Assembly: GCA_023512835.1 (NCBI GenBank)
Contig: CM042087.1
Span: 11,445,715-11,509,714, forward strand
Source of the DNA: Taxillus chinensis
Lineage: Eukaryota; Streptophyta; Magnoliopsida; Santalales; Loranthaceae
Direction: 5' to 3'
Length of the DNA stretch: 64,000 bases
Shown here: one piece after another, positions 55,219 to 64,000 of the stretch
Layout: every line of letters begins with the position of its first letter
Position numbering within the stretch: the stretch's first letter is position 1
Translations under genes and position numbers: made by a program
Notes under the pieces: model-generated
Database searches by the model: none
What the model was told of the DNA's origin: nothing
The model's input: the letters and a program-made list of their open reading frames with translations, nothing else

Positions 55219-57111
55219 TCGTAGAGAGAGATTGTAAGGTTCGAAGTTGGTCAGGGGAGAGAGAAAGAGAGAAAGAGACAGAATCGAAGAGAGAGAAGGA
55301 GAGAGTTTTAGGGTTAGGGTTCGAGTTTGAAAATGACGAACTTACCTTTGAGCTCCGTCTCTATCAGTGACTTATATGTGAGTTGAGAAGTGTATCGTAG
55401 AAGTCACTCACTCTGTCAGTTCGTCTTCAGGGTCCGCGTTCTTTTCTCTGACCCGTCTTTCGATCATTCGGATCCACCCAATGGAATATTCAAGCAATGA
55501 ATCCACGTCACCCCTTAAGTCGGTGCAACTCCCATTTTAAGTGCACAATGACGTGCTGACCTGTCTGCGATGCTTGAATAGTGAGTGACAGGCTCCGTCT
55601 CGCTTCGATCCTTTGGACTACGACTCTACGAAGCTGCATTAGGACGCTTCGAGGCTACAACCCTCGAGGCTTCGAAGCAGCAGTCTTCTATCTCGCAATT
55701 CTTCGATGCAGTTTGCTTCAAGGTCAACTACGAATTCAGCGAGCGGTGGATTTCTCTGGACTTTTTCAACACTCAACAACACACATGAGAAGCATATGAC
55801 AATTCACATAATATTATTCAGGATGACCAGTGTTGTTGGTGGAATTGAAATTACATATCCAGAACTTGATTTCTTTCATCCCTAATACCTGGTTTACATG
55901 CATGGCTATTGCATTACTACCATTCAACTCTCCAATTACCTTAGAGATGATTAAGTACTTCATCACACTACATCTTGTGCGTAAAAATGATCACAATGTT
56001 AACATTGCTCTTTCACAATGCTTGAACATTCTTTCACAATGCTTGAAGAATGCTTGAACATTCTTTCACAATGTTAACATTGCCAGTAAACCATGATTTA
56101 TCAATTGTAACAACCCAATCATGAATTCTGAGTCTCCTCACATATTTAGCAAAACTCACTCGGCGGAGGCCTCACCCTCTCACTCTCGGATCAGCATGTG
56201 AGTTTGATCCAGGAACTAGAATTACAATGTTTGGTAAGCTCATGGTCAACCGAATCTTACCACAACCCTGATCCAACAATGATTTTCAGTTCAGCATAAA
56301 TGACTTGAGAGACAAGATGGCCCTATTGAGAATCAGAACACACACTCTATCCTTGTCTAATTTACAACACATTAAAGGTAGAGTTTGGAGTTTGGTCATT
56401 CAGATTGTCTGCGTGAGTTGTCTCTTTTCTTCAGTAGAGCATCAATTTTCAGTGCTTATTCATGAGCCTTATTACAAGGACAGAGCTCAACACAATATCT
56501 TTTTGAATTACATGACCATACAATTTTAACTTCAGCTGTTATTCTAACAGAGACACAAACTGGGAGAATAGTGAGGACTCCCCCTAAGATAGGCAGTCAA
56601 TCTATTGTCTAGCTTTAGCCTTTTTCACCTTGCCTTTTATAGTGAAGGATAGTGGCTCTTCTTAAGTAATAGGCTTTTTATGATTCTCAAATACTACAGT
56701 CTCAGTCATCCTTTGAGTATTAAATCATTGAGGATCCTTTCTGTGCAAGCCAACAGTACCATGAGATACAACAGTTCCTACTAGTTAATGAATGCAATAC
56801 CACACAGGTGATATTCACTCAGAATAAAATAACAAGTAGTGGCAATATCTTCTGATTTAAGCATAAGAGGAATTGCACTCATTTCACTCAAGACTTGAGG
56901 GTTCATGGCAGGTTGCACAAAAGACTTGAACCAGGTTCAGAGGTGGCAAGTTTCATCCATGTGATTTCTCACTTTCACGCAGTAGATATGCATGAATCAC
57001 ACTTAGACATTACTAATTTTCAAGGAGATATAAACGGTAATTAACAATGTCATACGTATGTTCATGCACAGGTAATTAGTTAGAGATGAATCACAAGACA
57101 TGCTGTGAGAC
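55219..57111 (-). other. Spacer between RNase H and extra ORF of B2
   Basis: Noncoding. Contains a GA-rich run at 55255-55310, a short TACGA/TTCGA cluster near 55610-55680, a small repeat of TTCACAATGCTTGAACATTC units bounded by TCACAATGTTAACATTG (55995-56083), and a polypurine-like tract (minus strand AGGGGGAG, 56578-56585). Same layout as 20641-22306 in copia A. Confidence 0.5.
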
Positions 57112-58808
57112 TCATGAATTTAAATCTAGCATGCCAAGTTTTGTCAGAAGTTCATTGAACCTGGCTTCTTGTAGTGGTTTGGTGAATATGTTGGCAAGCT
57201 GATCATCAGTGGATATATACTTTAGACAAATGTCTTTCTTTAGCACATGATCACGTATGAAGTGATGTCTGACCTCAATGTGCTTAGTTTTGGGATGCAT
57301 AACAGGATTGTTGGAAATTGCAATGGCCCTTGTATTGTCACAATACAAAGGAACGGCCTTCAGGTCAAACCCATAATCTGATAATTGACTGGCCATCCAA
57401 AGCAATTGAGCACAACAGCTTCCTGCAGCAATATATTCAGCTTCAGCTGTGGAGGTTCAAACTGAATTCTGTTTCTTTGCTGAACCAGGATACAAGTCTG
57501 TTGCCTAAAAGTTGGCATGTTCCACTTGTGCTCTTTCAATCAATCCTGCATCCAGCAAAGTCTGCATCTGAATATCCTCTCAATTTGAAATTAGACTCTT
57601 TTGGATACCATAGTCCCAAATTCTCAGTTCCCTTCAGATACCGCATGATCCTCTTGACATGTGACAAGTGGGATTCCTTGGGATTAGCTTGGTATCTGGC
57701 ACAGATACATGTTACAAACATTATGTCAGGTCTGTTTGCTGTCAGATACAGCAAGGATCCAATCATGCTTCTGTATTCTGAGATATCCACCTCCTTCCCT
57801 ACTTCATCCATATCCAGTTTGGCGTTTGTAGGAATAGGAGTCTTCATGTGTGTCACATCAGTCATCTTAAACTTCTTCAGAATCTCCTTTGTATATTTGG
57901 CTTGACTGATAAAGATCCCATCCTCTAACTGCTTGACCTCTAATCCAAGGAAGAATGAGAGTTCTCCCATCATACTCATTTCATATTCACTTTCATTAGA
58001 TGAGAGAAGTCTCCACATTGCTTTTTGTCCCTTGATTCGAATATGATGTCATCCACATAGATATGGACTATCAAGGGTGATCCTTTTCCTTCCTTGAGAA
58101 ACAGTATGGGGTCAATTTTACCTTTTCTGAACTTATTTTTGATTAGAAACTCTGACAAAGTTTTATACCACGCTCTGGGAGCTTGTTTTAGTCCATAAAG
58201 AGCCTTTTTCAGTTTGTATACCTTGTGCTCTTGGTTTGGCTCTAGAAATCCGGGTGGTTGTTCAACATAGACTTCTTTTTGGAGGTCTCCATTCAAGAAA
58301 GCACTCTTGACATCCATCTGATAGACTTTGAAGTCCTTGAATGCTGCATATACTAAGAACATGCGAATGGCCTCCAGTCTAGCAACTGGTGCAAAGGTTT
58401 CATTATAGTCGATTCCTTCTTCTTGTCTGTATCCTTTTGCAACCAGCCTGGCCTTGTTTCTAATTATAACACCATCAGCATCAAGTTTGTTTCTGAAAAT
58501 CCATTTCACGCCAATGACTTGCTGTGATCTGGGCCTGTTGAGCAACTCCCATACTTTCTATCTTTTGAACTGATTTAATTCTTCTTGCATTGCATCAATC
58601 CAATGGCGATCCTGAATTGCATCGTCAACTGATTTTGGCTCCACTTGTGATAGGAAGCACATATACAGATTTTCATGAAGTGTGGCAGCCTTTGTTTTAA
58701 CTCGCGCAGCTGGATCTCCAATTATCAGTTCAGAGGGGTGGTCCTTTAACCTTCTTCTTGTCTTTGGAAGGTCTTCTCTTTCTTCATGATGGATGCCCAA
58801 TTGCTCAA
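57112..58808 (-). pseudogene. Copia B2 reverse transcriptase and RNase H, frameshifted
   Basis: From right: [10 protein letters not shown] (58558-58808), a TAG near 58558, then [49 protein letters not shown] and IYVDDIIF (catalytic Asp pair) in 57976-58545. After a frame change near 58000, LSFFLGLEV and [10 protein letters not shown] follow, and after another, RNase H (YCDNTRAIAISNNP, PKTKHIEVRHHFI, ANIFTKPL) to the stop at 57112. All RT landmarks are present; at least three breaks. Confidence 0.9.
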
Positions 58809-59328
58809 TGTCACGCCCCGGATTTCCAACCCGAGGAGACCGGAACGTGACCCTCCCTTTACCCAAGTTGGATAGAGGGGTTAGAATACAACATACACCT
58901 CACATTTTATATTCAGAGAACAACCTTATATTTATTGAGTCCAAACATAGCAAACACGTTCAAAACACACTTTTATTACATTGAACTCCACATTACAATC
59001 TCCCCACTGGGGTTACAAAGTTACAAAAAGAAAAGCAACACAACCCAAAATAATGATGAGCAAGCCACAAGGAGGACTTCCACCTTGGTGTTCCCACCTA
59101 ACGCCTGTAGGTTCTTGTAAAGAAAACAACATGGTAAGAGGGGTGAGCAACCACAGCTCAGTAGGGATCATGTCTCCCCAACCCATCCCATGCACCTAAT
59201 ATCTACATGCCTTGTGTACAAGTGCTGTGTCGTGCTACAATTATTCTACCAGATATAATTACCGGCTATAACAGCAAATACAATCATACACGGGCTGGTA
59301 CATAAACACTCCTGAGCTTCCAACACCC

Positions 59329-59451
59329 GGGTTCCAAGAACAGGCCCGGGCTTCCACAGCCACCGGGTTCCAAGAACAGTCCCGGGCTTCCACAGCCACC
59401 GGGTTCCAAGAACAGTCCCGGGCTTCCACAGCCACCGGGTTCAAAGAACAC
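59329..59451. repeat. 36-bp minisatellite in solo LTR, about 3.5 copies
   Basis: GGGTTCCAAGAACAG starts at 59329, 59365 and 59401 (59437 with one change); exact 36-bp period. Located about 520-642 bp from the TGTCACGCC terminus, the same place as the unrelated 26-bp array in the other family copy. Frames through it are artefacts. Confidence 0.93.
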
Positions 59452-59964
59452 AGCACACATAGCCACTTAGTCACACAGACATAACATCGAACACTTAGCA
59501 TGCAAAGCCTCACAGGTATAAAACCAAGCAATTCGTGTGCATAAATTCACAGACTCATAAACGCAGCCGCACAGGCATTTTCTCAAACATGTAGCAGGCA
59601 TGTCACACAGGCATTTTATCGAACACTTTTCATGCATCACACGAACACTAGAAACACACCAAAATCGCCATTGAAGGCCAACATTTATATAGGAGATCAC
59701 ACCTATATGAATTTACATATAAGTATTATAGCAATAACAATGGAAACTTTACAAAATATCCACAGGGCCTAACCCCGGAACATACTAGAAAAGACAGAAC
59801 CCCTACCTCAAAGATCCTCCACGCTTAATGCCGTCCAACCACGGGAATGACAACGACAGCCACGAACTGGAGCCCTCTCTCTCAATCTCCCTCTCTCTCT
59901 CTCTCTGTGATGGCTGCGGCGGCTGACAACAAAAACCCTAAACCTAAAATAAAGAGAGCTCCTC

Positions 59965-59972
59965 TTTATATA
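59965..59972 (-). promoter_or_regulatory. TATA box of solo LTR 58809-60503
   Basis: TATATAAA on the minus strand, 10 bp from the first of five ACGT palindromes. Confidence 0.7.
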
Positions 59973-59982
59973 GACCTCACTT

Positions 59983-60150
59983 ATCAAAATGACGTAGTTT
60001 TGATAAATGAAATCCCACCATCAAAACGACGTAGTTTTGATAAATGAAATCCCACCATCAAAACGACGTAGTTTTGATAAATGAAACACACCATCAAAAC
60101 GACGTAGTTTTGATAAATAAAACACACCATCAAAACGACGTAGTTTTGAT
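59983..60150. promoter_or_regulatory. Five-copy array of the palindromic ACGT element
   Basis: 22-bp near-palindromes with core AAAACGACGTAGTTTT at 59983, 60020, 60057, 60093 and 60129 (the first with one change), spaced 36-37 bp. They are the exact reverse complement of the two elements in the 47963 copy and lie just upstream of the TATA box in both. Confidence 0.85.
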
Positions 60151-60284
60151 AAATAAAACATGAACTAACCACTCCGCTTCCACACAAGACAAAATACCCA
60201 CAATCCGAACATGGTCATTGTCACATGCAGCCTCTACACGCTCCCACTTGAGCTCATTACACTCTCTAACAACCAAGCCACGAA

Positions 60285-60445
60285 GACTCGTAGAAACACT
60301 CCTTCGAAGATTAGCTGGAAACGCGGCCTCGAAGATTTATCTCGAAGATCTAACTTTCGACCCTCAAACCTTCGAACTTCGACCATCGGTCTTCGACCCT
60401 ACGACCCAAATCTTCGGGTCTTCCACCTTTCGACCCAAGCGTTCG
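60285..60445. repeat. CTTCGAACTTCGACC cluster in solo LTR
   Basis: Degenerate 7-9 bp words of the TTCGA/TACGA type, near the U3 end of the LTR. Confidence 0.6.
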
Positions 60446-60508
60446 CCCAAGGTATTGTTCATCTTCGTTCCAGCTTGTTCTACCCAAAACACGGGTCATT
60501 ACACTCAA

Positions 60509-61073
60509 TGTCAGGTTCTTGGGCTGATACAAGTGGCTGAGTCTGAACAGGTTGAATGTTGAATTCATGGTTTTCTGCTGATTTTTGACTTGGTTCCTCA
60601 GCAACCGGTTCAGCTCTATGTTCATCAGGTTCAGGTGCATCTTCCCTTGTCTCTGTTATAGTGGGATTATCTGTGTCTTGGTCTTCTACAATGACAATGT
60701 CCTGCACTTTATTTACATTTGGGTCTCCTTTATGCATTCCATGGTTAGTCTCATCAAAAGAAACATGAATAGACTCTTCAACAACTTTGGTCCTTCTGTT
60801 AAATACATGATAAGCCTTGCTAGTCATGGAATATCCAACAAGATATCCATCATCTGATTTGGCATCAAACTTGTTCAAGTAATCCTTGCCATTGTTCAGA
60901 ATGCAGCAAGTACACCCAAAGATCCTTAGGTGACCAATGTTTGGTCTCCTTCCCTTCCATAACTCATAGGGTGTTTTCATCGCTCGTTTGTTAATTAGAG
61001 TTCTATTTTGTACATAACAAGTAGTGGTAACAGCTTCAACCCATAGGGATTTTGGGAACTGAGCTCCTATCAA
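60509..61073 (-). pseudogene. Copia B2 integrase C-terminal part, truncated
   Basis: Begins at the junction with the downstream repeat and reads FPKSLWVEAVTTTCYVQNR, MKTPYELWKG, LRIFGCTCCI, FDAKSDDGYLVGYS, then an acidic linker to the solo-LTR insertion. The DDE core upstream is missing because the element is cut at 61074. Confidence 0.85.
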
Positions 61074-61334
61074 TGATAACGTGCATTTATGTCGTTATCC
61101 TAGACCTTATATAGGGTGTTTTAGCGTATGTTTTGTCCCTATTTGCATGATATTTTCCCCATATTTCCTCTAACCCCTAGGAAGACCTTGTTTGGTGTAT
61201 AGTGGTACTTTTTGAGTGTTTTTGGCAGGTTTTGGAGCAACCTTTTCCTGCACACTTTGGCTAGATCACTCTATCAACTCAGGAGGAAGCTATAGGAAGA
61301 AGATAGAAGCAAAATGAAAGCAAAATCAAGGTGT
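61074..61334. repeat. Start of another LTR-like repeat (TGATAACGTGCATTTATG)
   Basis: Begins TGATAACG immediately after the B2 integrase is cut, and contains a GATAACG...CGTTATC inverted pair at its start. It is noncoding and is interrupted by the A' LTR at 61335. Probably the end of a gypsy-type LTR; strand and full extent cannot be seen. Confidence 0.45.
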
Positions 61335-62545
61335 GATGGTCCCTTGGAGCCTAAAGGGGGGGGGGTGAATAGGCTCTTATTCGAACTCTTTCTTTTCTCT
61401 CAAGACACAAACACTTATCTAGTTTAAGTGATAGAATCACTACGGAAGATAACCAGATAGTGGAAGTATTTTGTTTTATTATCACAAGATGAATACAACA
61501 AAATAGAAGCAAAACTCTCTTACACTCTGTTTACAGAATGAACTCACACACTAGCCAAGTTCTATCTCTACAGATGATAAAGCTCCTCACTCATTTTTAC
61601 ATAAAGTATAAGTATGAATATTTATACAAAACATTCCTAAGAGACAACCTTGGAACTTGTAGTTCCGGAAAGCGTTCCGCACTAACTATCCCTCGGTAAT
61701 CTCTCTGCCTTGACTGCTGCGGATTGTGGAGCTCAAGATCTTGGATTTGAAGAGTATAAGTGTCTTTGTGAGTTCCGAGATACAATTAAGGTTGTGTCCA
61801 CATATCCGGATGATCCACGTGTAAGATTCTTCATGTTCTCAATACATTCGTCTTACATCGGGACACCAAGAGCTGATAACTTTAAATGCGGTTTAGTTGG
61901 AGCAGTATCTTCTTGGTCCGGTGTAATTATCCTTACTCCGTAGCTAATGAAGCTCGGAACCTTACTCCGTGTCAGTGGTTGCTTACTCCGTATCTATTTA
62001 GTACTGGAGTCCTTAGTCCGTGTCAGCGCTTCCTTACTCCGCATGTAAATTCCTTATTCCGTATGTAAGTTCCTTACTCCGTATGTAAGTTCCTTACTCC
62101 GCATGTAAGTTCCTTACTCCGGGCGAGTCTTGAAAAGTCTGATAACTTATTCCGTGTCAGCGCTTTCTTACTCCGCATGTAAGTTTCTTACTCCGTATGT
62201 AATTTCCTTACTCCGTATGTAGGTTCCTTACTCCGGGCGAGTAATACATCCGGATTCCTTACTCCGCATCTGGTTTCCTTACTCCGCACTTATCCTTTAA
62301 GTTCTTAGTCCGTAGGAATGTTCCTTATTCCATATGTATTTGTTACTTGGTTATTTACCAAGTGTTTGACGACACTCACTCTTGTCCGGATCAGGATTAT
62401 GTATCCTGTCCTTAGCTTTGCTCACACGAGTGCATCTCTGGATTAGTAACATATCTTCTGCAATGATCAAATAAACACAAAAGATCTCAGATCAAATTAC
62501 ATAAGGCTTTATCAGCATCATTCAAATTCTGGGTTTGATCCAACA
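61335..62545 (-). repeat. Copia A' 3' LTR
   Basis: Reverse complement of the A LTR (TGTTGGATC at the right edge, GGGACCATCA at the left), 1211 bp. It differs mainly in the CGGAGTAAGGA cluster and in a G-run near 61360. TATA box 61619-61626. Confidence 0.93.
61925..62330. repeat. TTCCTTACTCCGTATGTAAG array in the A' LTR
   Basis: Complement of the A LTR repeat, but more regular and tandem here (units of about 18 bp at 62030-62115 and 62165-62235), with a duplicated segment containing ACTCCGGGCGAGT. Confidence 0.85.
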
Positions 62546-62555
62546 ATCTCCCCCA
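62546..62555 (-). other. Copia A' polypurine tract
   Basis: Minus strand TGGGGGAGAT adjoining the 3' LTR. Confidence 0.9.
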
Positions 62556-62688
62556 ATTATGGATATGCCCAAACCCTTTGTAATCTGATCTGGTAAGCAA
62601 TGCAAAAGAATAACATACAGACTACGCAACACAACCAATTTCATTAATCAGCAACTAAATACAATTCAGCCTTAATACAGGTTTTTCA

Positions 62689-63426
62689 CTAAGGTACATA
62701 AGGCTTACTATACTTGAAGATCATAGTTGCTGCCTTCTCTCTTAGCTCCATTGTCTGCTTCATCGTAAAGGTGGAGTGTTGGCTCCAATGTTTGTCCACA
62801 GTTAAGAACGACTTGATGAAGTGACAGACAAAGGCTCCGCAGCTATCTCCATCCGGCTGTTGTGGCACTTGCTTCTTGCCCTGGAATGTCGCCTTGAGTT
62901 TCTCAGTCGGACGCAGGGGTGTGATACCCAACTCTTCATATAATCTGGCTTTCTTCACGGTTTCAGTTAGTCTGAGACACAGAGGTTCCCATTGATTCTT
63001 CCTAACGAAGTGCTCCACAATCTGATGAGAATCAATGAGAATCATCTGGCTTGGACCGAATCATGAAGACAGCCATCATGAAGTGTGGCGACATGATCCG
63101 GTACGGAATGAGGATGGTTGAGAGAGTTTTCCATGGCTTGCTATCCTCGGCGTTCCGTCGATGAAAGTCTGAATTAACTCCACACTGGGAAGATAGCCCT
63201 CATTCCAACATGGCAAAACTTCAAACAAGTGCCCATCTTCGTAAAGAGATGGAAACAGCCTCATCTCCATTTTAGCAGCTCTCGAGAAGTTGTCAATGTC
63301 TTCTGTAGTAAACAGTCCTTTCTCCGAACAAAGAGTCTGAATGTCGGACGGAGAGAAAGGGTACATTTCAGAAAGACATCTTCTCTCAGCAGAAGACGCA
63401 GCATAAGATTTCATTGCCCTGCGCAA
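62689..63426 (-). pseudogene. Ulp1/C48-like domain of A' extra ORF
   Basis: Frame 63076-63426 covers the N-terminal part of the domain without the break seen in copia A (KGLFTTEDIDNFSRAAKMEM). A frameshift after FIDGT and a one-base insertion near 63055 lead to frame 62689-63045, which has MILIDS (Asp) and QQPDGDSCGAFVCHF (Gln and Cys, TGC at 62839-62841) and the same C-terminus KYSKPYVP. The His motif SPHF lies in the short stretch between frames. All four catalytic residues are thus encoded. Confidence 0.85.
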
Positions 63427-64000
63427 GCTTCCATCCGCATCAGACGGGTCAAACTCCGCATAGGATGGGAGGAAGGTATCAGCTGCGGATGAGGAGGATG
63501 GAGGAGGAGCTGGAGGTGCAGTAGAGGAGCTTGGTTGAGAGAAGCGGCTTCGTTTGGGAATTTGAACTCCCTAAAGCACTGAAGTGGCAGGCCGCTTCTC
63601 AGTCCGAGTAGATGGTTGTGGGACAGAAGGAGTAGACGGATCAGATGACACTCTCTCCCCCGGTTTGGCAGATCGCCGGGAAGCAACAGGAGGACGAGCC
63701 ATCGTATGCGCCAGATCCGCGAAGGAAGTAGACAGTAAATGGACGGAGGTGGCGACAAGATCCATTTTCTGCTCCATGGAAGTGGAGGAGTCAGTGAGAG
63801 CGGAGAGGAGTTGGGCGCCGAGGGCATCAACTTTGGCAGCGATGGCGGAAATTTGGGCGCTGTGAGCTTGGGCATGGCGGTCCAGCTGAGCGGAAAGCAC
63901 AACATCGGAGTGGACCGTGCCAAAAGAGGCACGCCCAAGTACTAACTCCGGAGCTTTGGAGGACTCCCCCGTATGAACAGGAGCAGGAGTGCGGTGGGCA
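63427..64000 (-). pseudogene. A' extra ORF, linker and coiled-coil part
   Basis: Minus strand frame with LSAQLDRHAQAHSAQISAIA and AKVDALGAQLLSAL heptads (63780-63900), then a Pro/Ser-rich linker. It ends at a TAG (about 63571) where copia A has CAG; the same frame then runs on into the Ulp1 part. Continues upstream beyond the window. Confidence 0.82.

Larger units (their letters stand above)
58809..60503 (-). repeat. Solo LTR inside B2 (TGTCACGCCCCGG family)
   Basis: Runs TGTCACGCCCCGG to GGGTCATTACA, 1695 bp, with perfect target duplication CTCAA (58804-58808 and 60504-60508). It splits the B2 polyprotein between integrase and RT. TATA on the minus strand at 59965-59972 gives the orientation. 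Same family as 47963-49732. Confidence 0.93.
50451..61073 (-). mobile_element. Copia B2: minus-strand Sirevirus-like element with extra Ulp1-like ORF, 5' end missing
   Basis: From left: 3' LTR (50451-52445), polypurine tract, extra ORF (52877-55218), spacer, RNase H/RT (57112-58808), an inserted solo LTR, integrase C-terminal part (to 61073). The 5' LTR, gag, protease and most of the integrase core are cut off by the repeat beginning at 61074. It inserted head-on into the B1 gag. Confidence 0.88.
61335..64000 (-). mobile_element. Copia A': minus-strand second copy of family A, 3' part
   Basis: 3' LTR, polypurine tract, Ulp1 domain and the linker/coiled-coil part of the extra ORF are present and collinear with copia A; the rest is beyond the window. 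Sequence agreement with A in the Ulp1 region is high. Confidence 0.92.

Noticed and set aside
59259..59531. 90-residue Cys/Gly-rich minus-strand frame with a repeated NPVAVEARDCSW motif
   Set aside because: It is the 36-bp minisatellite read in frame, inside a solo LTR.
60218..60562. 114-residue plus-strand frame
   Set aside because: It spans the solo LTR end and B2 integrase sequence in the wrong orientation; a chance frame.

Overview
The window is nuclear DNA from a flowering plant, most likely a eudicot with a large, repeat-rich genome. The evidence is plant-type Ty1/copia Sirevirus-like elements, an Ogre/Tat and an Athila-like Ty3/gypsy element, PIF/Harbinger and hAT DNA transposons, GT-AG introns, and a fragment of an NRT1/PTR (NPF) transporter gene. 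No intact host gene is visible. Almost every base belongs to a transposable element, and these are nested several layers deep.

Left half (1-46497). A decayed copia integrase remnant (1-574) is followed by what looks like the LTR of an Athila-like gypsy element (from 575; its gag is at 44933-46497). That LTR is split by a PIF/Harbinger element (1009-43448, minus-strand transposase and Myb/SANT-like ORF). The Harbinger carries an NPF gene fragment, itself split by a 3.6 kb hAT transposon (2039-5625, 8-bp target duplication CTTCAAAG). Its Myb-like gene is split by a 30 kb Ogre/Tat retrotransposon (9293-39502, TSD ACATC, 2.8 kb LTRs). The Ogre is in turn split by a 12.8 kb copia element called A here (13642-26457). 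A solo LTR (40281-42749, TSD TAAAC) sits in the rest of the Harbinger.

Right half (46498-64000). A second copia family, B, has inserted in the Athila-like gag as a plus-strand copy (B1, 5' LTR 46498-50151, carrying a solo LTR). B1 is interrupted by a minus-strand copy of the same family (B2, 50451-61073, carrying another solo LTR at 58809-60503). B2 is cut by the start of a further repeat (61074), which holds a minus-strand copy of family A (A', 61335 to the window end).

The most interesting content is an extra gene downstream of RNase H in both copia families. It has an N-terminal domain resembling plant transposon-associated/envelope-like ORFs, a long Ser/Pro/Ala linker, a coiled-coil stretch and a C-terminal Ulp1/C48-type cysteine protease (SUMO-protease fold). 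In A the His, Asp, Gln and Cys are all present with the spacing of yeast Ulp1. In B2 the Cys codon has become Phe. Each copy is broken at its own places, which points to an intact ancestral fused gene. Other notable features are a 21-copy tandem repeat next to the Ogre 3' LTR, a putative spliced intron in Ogre, a palindromic ACGT promoter element present two or five times in two copies of one LTR family, and TTCGA/TACGA arrays in unrelated LTRs. Coordinates come from reading the sequence by eye; boundaries backed by target duplications are firm, the others approximate.
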